47,711 bases of DNA from Sphingobacteriales bacterium 44-15 (GTDB taxonomy: Bacteria; Bacteroidota; Bacteroidia; Chitinophagales; Chitinophagaceae), in assembly GCA_001899685.1 (NCBI GenBank), contig MKWG01000038.1:1-47711 (forward strand), given 5' to 3'. A program made the translations under genes and the position numbers. Of this stretch, positions 45,389-47,711 are shown piece after piece. Each line of letters opens with the position of its first letter. Within the stretch, counting starts at the first letter, position 1. The notes under the pieces were generated by a model, which searched no databases, was not told the DNA's origin, and saw only the letters and a program-made list of their open reading frames with translations.

Positions 45389-47485
45389 TTATCTCCTTAA
45401 ATAAAAATTAATCCTTGAAATACCCGCGTCAGGATTGGCCTGATACCAGACGTTTCCATATTCCAACAAATACAACATTCCATCAGGGCCGAGTTGCATA
45501 TCAATAATTCGTGAAAAATGCCCTTCCGGCATAAACTCTTCCATTGCCGTATAGTTTCCATTAGTATCCATGCGGACCACTTTAATCCAATTCCTAACCC
45601 AATCATAAATGAATAGTCCACCATTATAATATTCAGGTAGCCTTTGGTCAGACAGTAAAGAGTCATTAACATAATAATATACTGGCCCAGTCATGGCTGT
45701 CCTGCCTCCTGATTCAACCCACGGAAACTCCTGGGATTCTGCATAAGGATACCATATGAATGCGTTTTGCACGGGAGGGAGAATTTTCAGACCGGTATTT
45801 CGCGGGCTATTGTTCTGAGGGGCTTGGGGGTCAAATAAATTACCGACTTTTTTATTGCTAAAGTCAACTTCTGCATAGGGTTTGTTGTTGCCAACAAAGA
45901 AGGGCCAGCCAAAATTACCTGCTCTTCTTGCCTGGTTTACTTCATCATAACCTCTGGGCCCTTCTAAACTGTCTTTATGGGCATCCGGGCCCACATCCCC
46001 CCAATACAGGAAATTGGTGCGAGGATCTATTGAAATACTAAATGGGTTTCTGCATCCCATAACATATATCTCCGGTCTGGTCTTGGCCATTCCCCGGGGA
46101 AAAAGATTTCCTTCGGGGATAGTATAGGAGCCATCCGGTTCAGGATGGATACGAAGAATTTTTCCCCGTAAATCATTTGTATTTCCCGAGCTCCTTGCTG
46201 CATCATACTCAGTTCTGCCTGCCCGCTGATCAATAGGAGCATAGCCCTTAGAAGCAAACGGGATGGTATTGTCTCCCACGGTGATAAACAGGTTCCCCTG
46301 TTTATCAAAGCAAAGACGGCCTCCTGTGTGATTACTATATGCATGTTCCTGGTGGATCTTTAAAACAACGATCTCAGTAGTGTCAATCAGGTGATTAGTT
46401 TCCGGATCATACCTAAACCGTGAAAGATGATAATTAAACTGATTGCAGGGAGCAGAATAAAATAAATATATCCAGTGGTTTTGGCTGAAACCTGGATCAA
46501 GTGCGATACCCAACAACCCGTCTTCATGTTCAGAATAAACCGGCACAGTGCCAATAATGCTCGTTTGTTTTCTATCGATATCGTATACTCTTACATTCCC
46601 TCTTCTTTCAATATAAAAAATTCTTCCGTCATCCGAAATAGACAATCCCATAGGCTCCTGGACAGAAGCATTATCTACTAACATTTCCTTTCTAAAAGCA
46701 TTTTGCTCAGGGGGAGCCGGAGTCTTTACACGGGAATAGTCTAACCCTGTATCATTACAAACATAATTTATCCCGTCATGAACCAGCCCAATGAACTTCG
46801 GGTCGGAATATGATTCCGTAGTATGCCCTAATGCCATATAAAAAGACTTTCCTCCACCGTATTCATGATACCATACCAATGGATGTATTTTGCCATGTTC
46901 ACCTCCGTGATAAGATGCTTCGTCTACGCTTACCAATACGTTAACGTTCTCGGGTATTGCCTCCCAATTATACCATTCATCTTCAAAAATCCAGGGTACC
47001 TGAAGTGACTTGGTGACCGGGAACTTTTTATCTTTATGTACAATTAATCTGGCTTTTTGTATCGTTGAATGATTTTTAAAATAAGCACCTACGAGCCCTC
47101 TATACCAATCCGAATGAGATAAAGATGCGCTGGATCCATGAATCCCCATAAATCCTCCTCCTGCTTCAATATATCTCTTAAAACACAATTGCTGCCTGTA
47201 ATTCAGGATCTCCCCGGTTGTACTTAAAAATACAACAGCATTAAATTGCTTAAGGCTGTCATCGTTGAATATTGAAGGGTCTTCAGATACAGTAAGGGAC
47301 AGGTTATTTTCATGCCCGAGTTTTTCAAACATTTTAATTCCGTCGTCAATGGATGTATGATGAAATTCTACCGTCTTTGTAAATACAAGTACTTTCCTGG
47401 AACTCCGGACAGCATTAATATTACAGCTAATGGCAAAAGAACTTAGCCAGAGAAAAAAATATATTTTAATAATGTGTGTATTCAT
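45389..47485 (-). CDS. Lipoprotein fusing a ThuA domain with a PQQ-type sugar dehydrogenase propeller
   Basis: A 698-residue lipoprotein (lipobox SSFAISC, Cys about 21). Residues about 28-245 are ThuA: KVLVFTKTVEFHHTSIDDG, GGGFMGIHGSSAS and KSFYMALGHTTESY. Residues about 260-690 are a glucose/sorbosone-dehydrogenase propeller with the typical DGLLGIALDPGFSQNHWIYLFYS, GGRLCFDKQGNLFITVGDN and YWGDVGPDAHKDS motifs. Longer homologs often add a cytochrome c and PKD domains; these are absent. It probably binds or oxidises a sugar in the periplasm. It fuses in one chain the two functions that are separate genes at 13.2-16.3 kb. A RhaT-type transporter lies just upstream on the same strand. Confidence 0.92.
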   Translation of the reverse strand: MNTHIIKIYFFLWLSSFAISCNINAVRSSRKVLVFTKTVEFHHTSIDDGIKMFEKLGHENNLSLTVSEDPSIFNDDSLKQFNAVVFLSTTGEILNYRQQLCFKRYIEAGGGFMGIHGSSASLSHSDWYRGLVGAYFKNHSTIQKARLIVHKDKKFPVTKSLQVPWIFEDEWYNWEAIPENVNVLVSVDEASYHGGEHGKIHPLVWYHEYGGGKSFYMALGHTTESYSDPKFIGLVHDGINYVCNDTGLDYSRVKTPAPPEQNAFRKEMLVDNASVQEPMGLSISDDGRIFYIERRGNVRVYDIDRKQTSIIGTVPVYSEHEDGLLGIALDPGFSQNHWIYLFYSAPCNQFNYHLSRFRYDPETNHLIDTTEIVVLKIHQEHAYSNHTGGRLCFDKQGNLFITVGDNTIPFASKGYAPIDQRAGRTEYDAARSSGNTNDLRGKILRIHPEPDGSYTIPEGNLFPRGMAKTRPEIYVMGCRNPFSISIDPRTNFLYWGDVGPDAHKDSLEGPRGYDEVNQARRAGNFGWPFFVGNNKPYAEVDFSNKKVGNLFDPQAPQNNSPRNTGLKILPPVQNAFIWYPYAESQEFPWVESGGRTAMTGPVYYYVNDSLLSDQRLPEYYNGGLFIYDWVRNWIKVVRMDTNGNYTAMEEFMPEGHFSRIIDMQLGPDGMLYLLEYGNVWYQANPDAGISRINFYLRR

Positions 47486-47539
47486 GAGCGTATTTGCTTT
47501 AAGTTGTCAAAATCAATTATCTTATTGTTCCGGTAGTGT

Positions 47540-47711
47540 TTAAATACCGGCCATATTATTACCCGCACCGATCAGCACAACGGAAAGTATTAATGCGAGA
47601 ATACCCAGCCACAGGCAGAACCGTGTTTTTTTGCCGACAGCCTTCCATTCTTTCAATACTACCCCCCACAGGTTACTGAAAATGATGATGGAAGCCATAT
47701 GAATGCTCCAG
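47540..47711 (-). CDS. L-rhamnose/proton symporter-type membrane protein (RhaT-like), C-terminal end only
   Basis: A C-terminal fragment of 57 codons running off the right edge, read on the minus strand: WSIHMASIIIFSNLWGVVLKE, then WKAVGKKTRF, then a hydrophobic helix LWLGILALILSVVLIGAGN and MAGI-stop. The FSxLWGxxLKEWKG-like motif and the last helix match RhaT-type 6-deoxyhexose symporters. It lies 54 bp upstream of the ThuA/dehydrogenase fusion and may share its transcript, feeding it or using its product. The full gene lies outside the window. Confidence 0.72.
   Translation of the reverse strand, partial: WSIHMASIIIFSNLWGVVLKEWKAVGKKTRFCLWLGILALILSVVLIGAGNNMAGI

Noticed and set aside
1-47711. 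CRISPR array, prophage or IS element
   Set aside because: No regularly spaced direct repeats, no integrase, transposase or phage structural gene seen.

Overview
The window looks like the chromosome of a Bacteroidota bacterium, most likely a Chitinophagaceae-type soil or plant-associated glycan degrader. The evidence is a SusC/SusD pair driven by an ECF sigma/FecR pair with the STN and DUF4974 signatures of that group, many signal-peptide or lipobox-bearing glycan enzymes, promoters of the Bacteroidota form TTTG-N19-TAnnTTTG, and small palindromic repeats between genes. No phage, plasmid or CRISPR features are visible.

Layout. (1) 1-7.2 kb: a plus-strand run of a truncated lipocalin-like gene, a DUF4185 lipoprotein, a GH92 alpha-mannosidase-type enzyme and a ROK sugar kinase, convergent with a GH29 alpha-L-fucosidase. 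(2) 7.5-13.2 kb: a DUF2007 protein, a rhomboid protease, a membrane protein carrying two separated halves of an acyl-carrier fold, and MutS. (3) 13.2-21.2 kb: a minus-strand operon (DUF1080 3-keto-glycoside hydrolase-like protein, beta-propeller fused to a blue-copper domain, ThuA protein) divergent from a TonB-dependent receptor. The 957-bp divergent region carries three copies of a TAGTCTA-N9-TAGACTA dyad and two near-identical promoters. (4) 21.3-35.1 kb: an AT-richer polysaccharide-utilisation locus on the minus strand: ECF sigma, FecR, SusC, SusD, a DUF5018-like lipoprotein, a GH32/43-like propeller protein, a large DUF6067-like glycosidase and another DUF1080 protein. It is bracketed by near-identical direct repeats, one beside a tRNA-3'-end-like remnant. 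(5) 35.4-45.2 kb: a stress cluster with a polysaccharide deacetylase, two universal stress proteins, a coiled-coil protein, Hsp20, a PAS histidine kinase with a receiver-Crp/Fnr response regulator, PEP synthase and a small zinc-ribbon protein. (6) 45.4-47.7 kb: a ThuA/sugar-dehydrogenase fusion lipoprotein and the C-terminus of a RhaT-type symporter.

The most striking result is regulatory. Five promoters in region 5 each carry an Fnr/Crp-type dyad (TGAY-N4-RTCA, with one mismatch in two of them) exactly 23 nt upstream of a -7 box, the geometry of a class II activator site. The cluster itself encodes a response regulator ending in a Crp/Fnr DNA-binding domain, so it looks like a self-contained, autoregulated low-oxygen or energy-stress regulon. 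Regions 3 and 6 suggest a periplasmic 3-keto-sugar oxidation and cleavage system in which ThuA and propeller dehydrogenase-like domains work together: adjacent genes in one place, a single polypeptide in the other.
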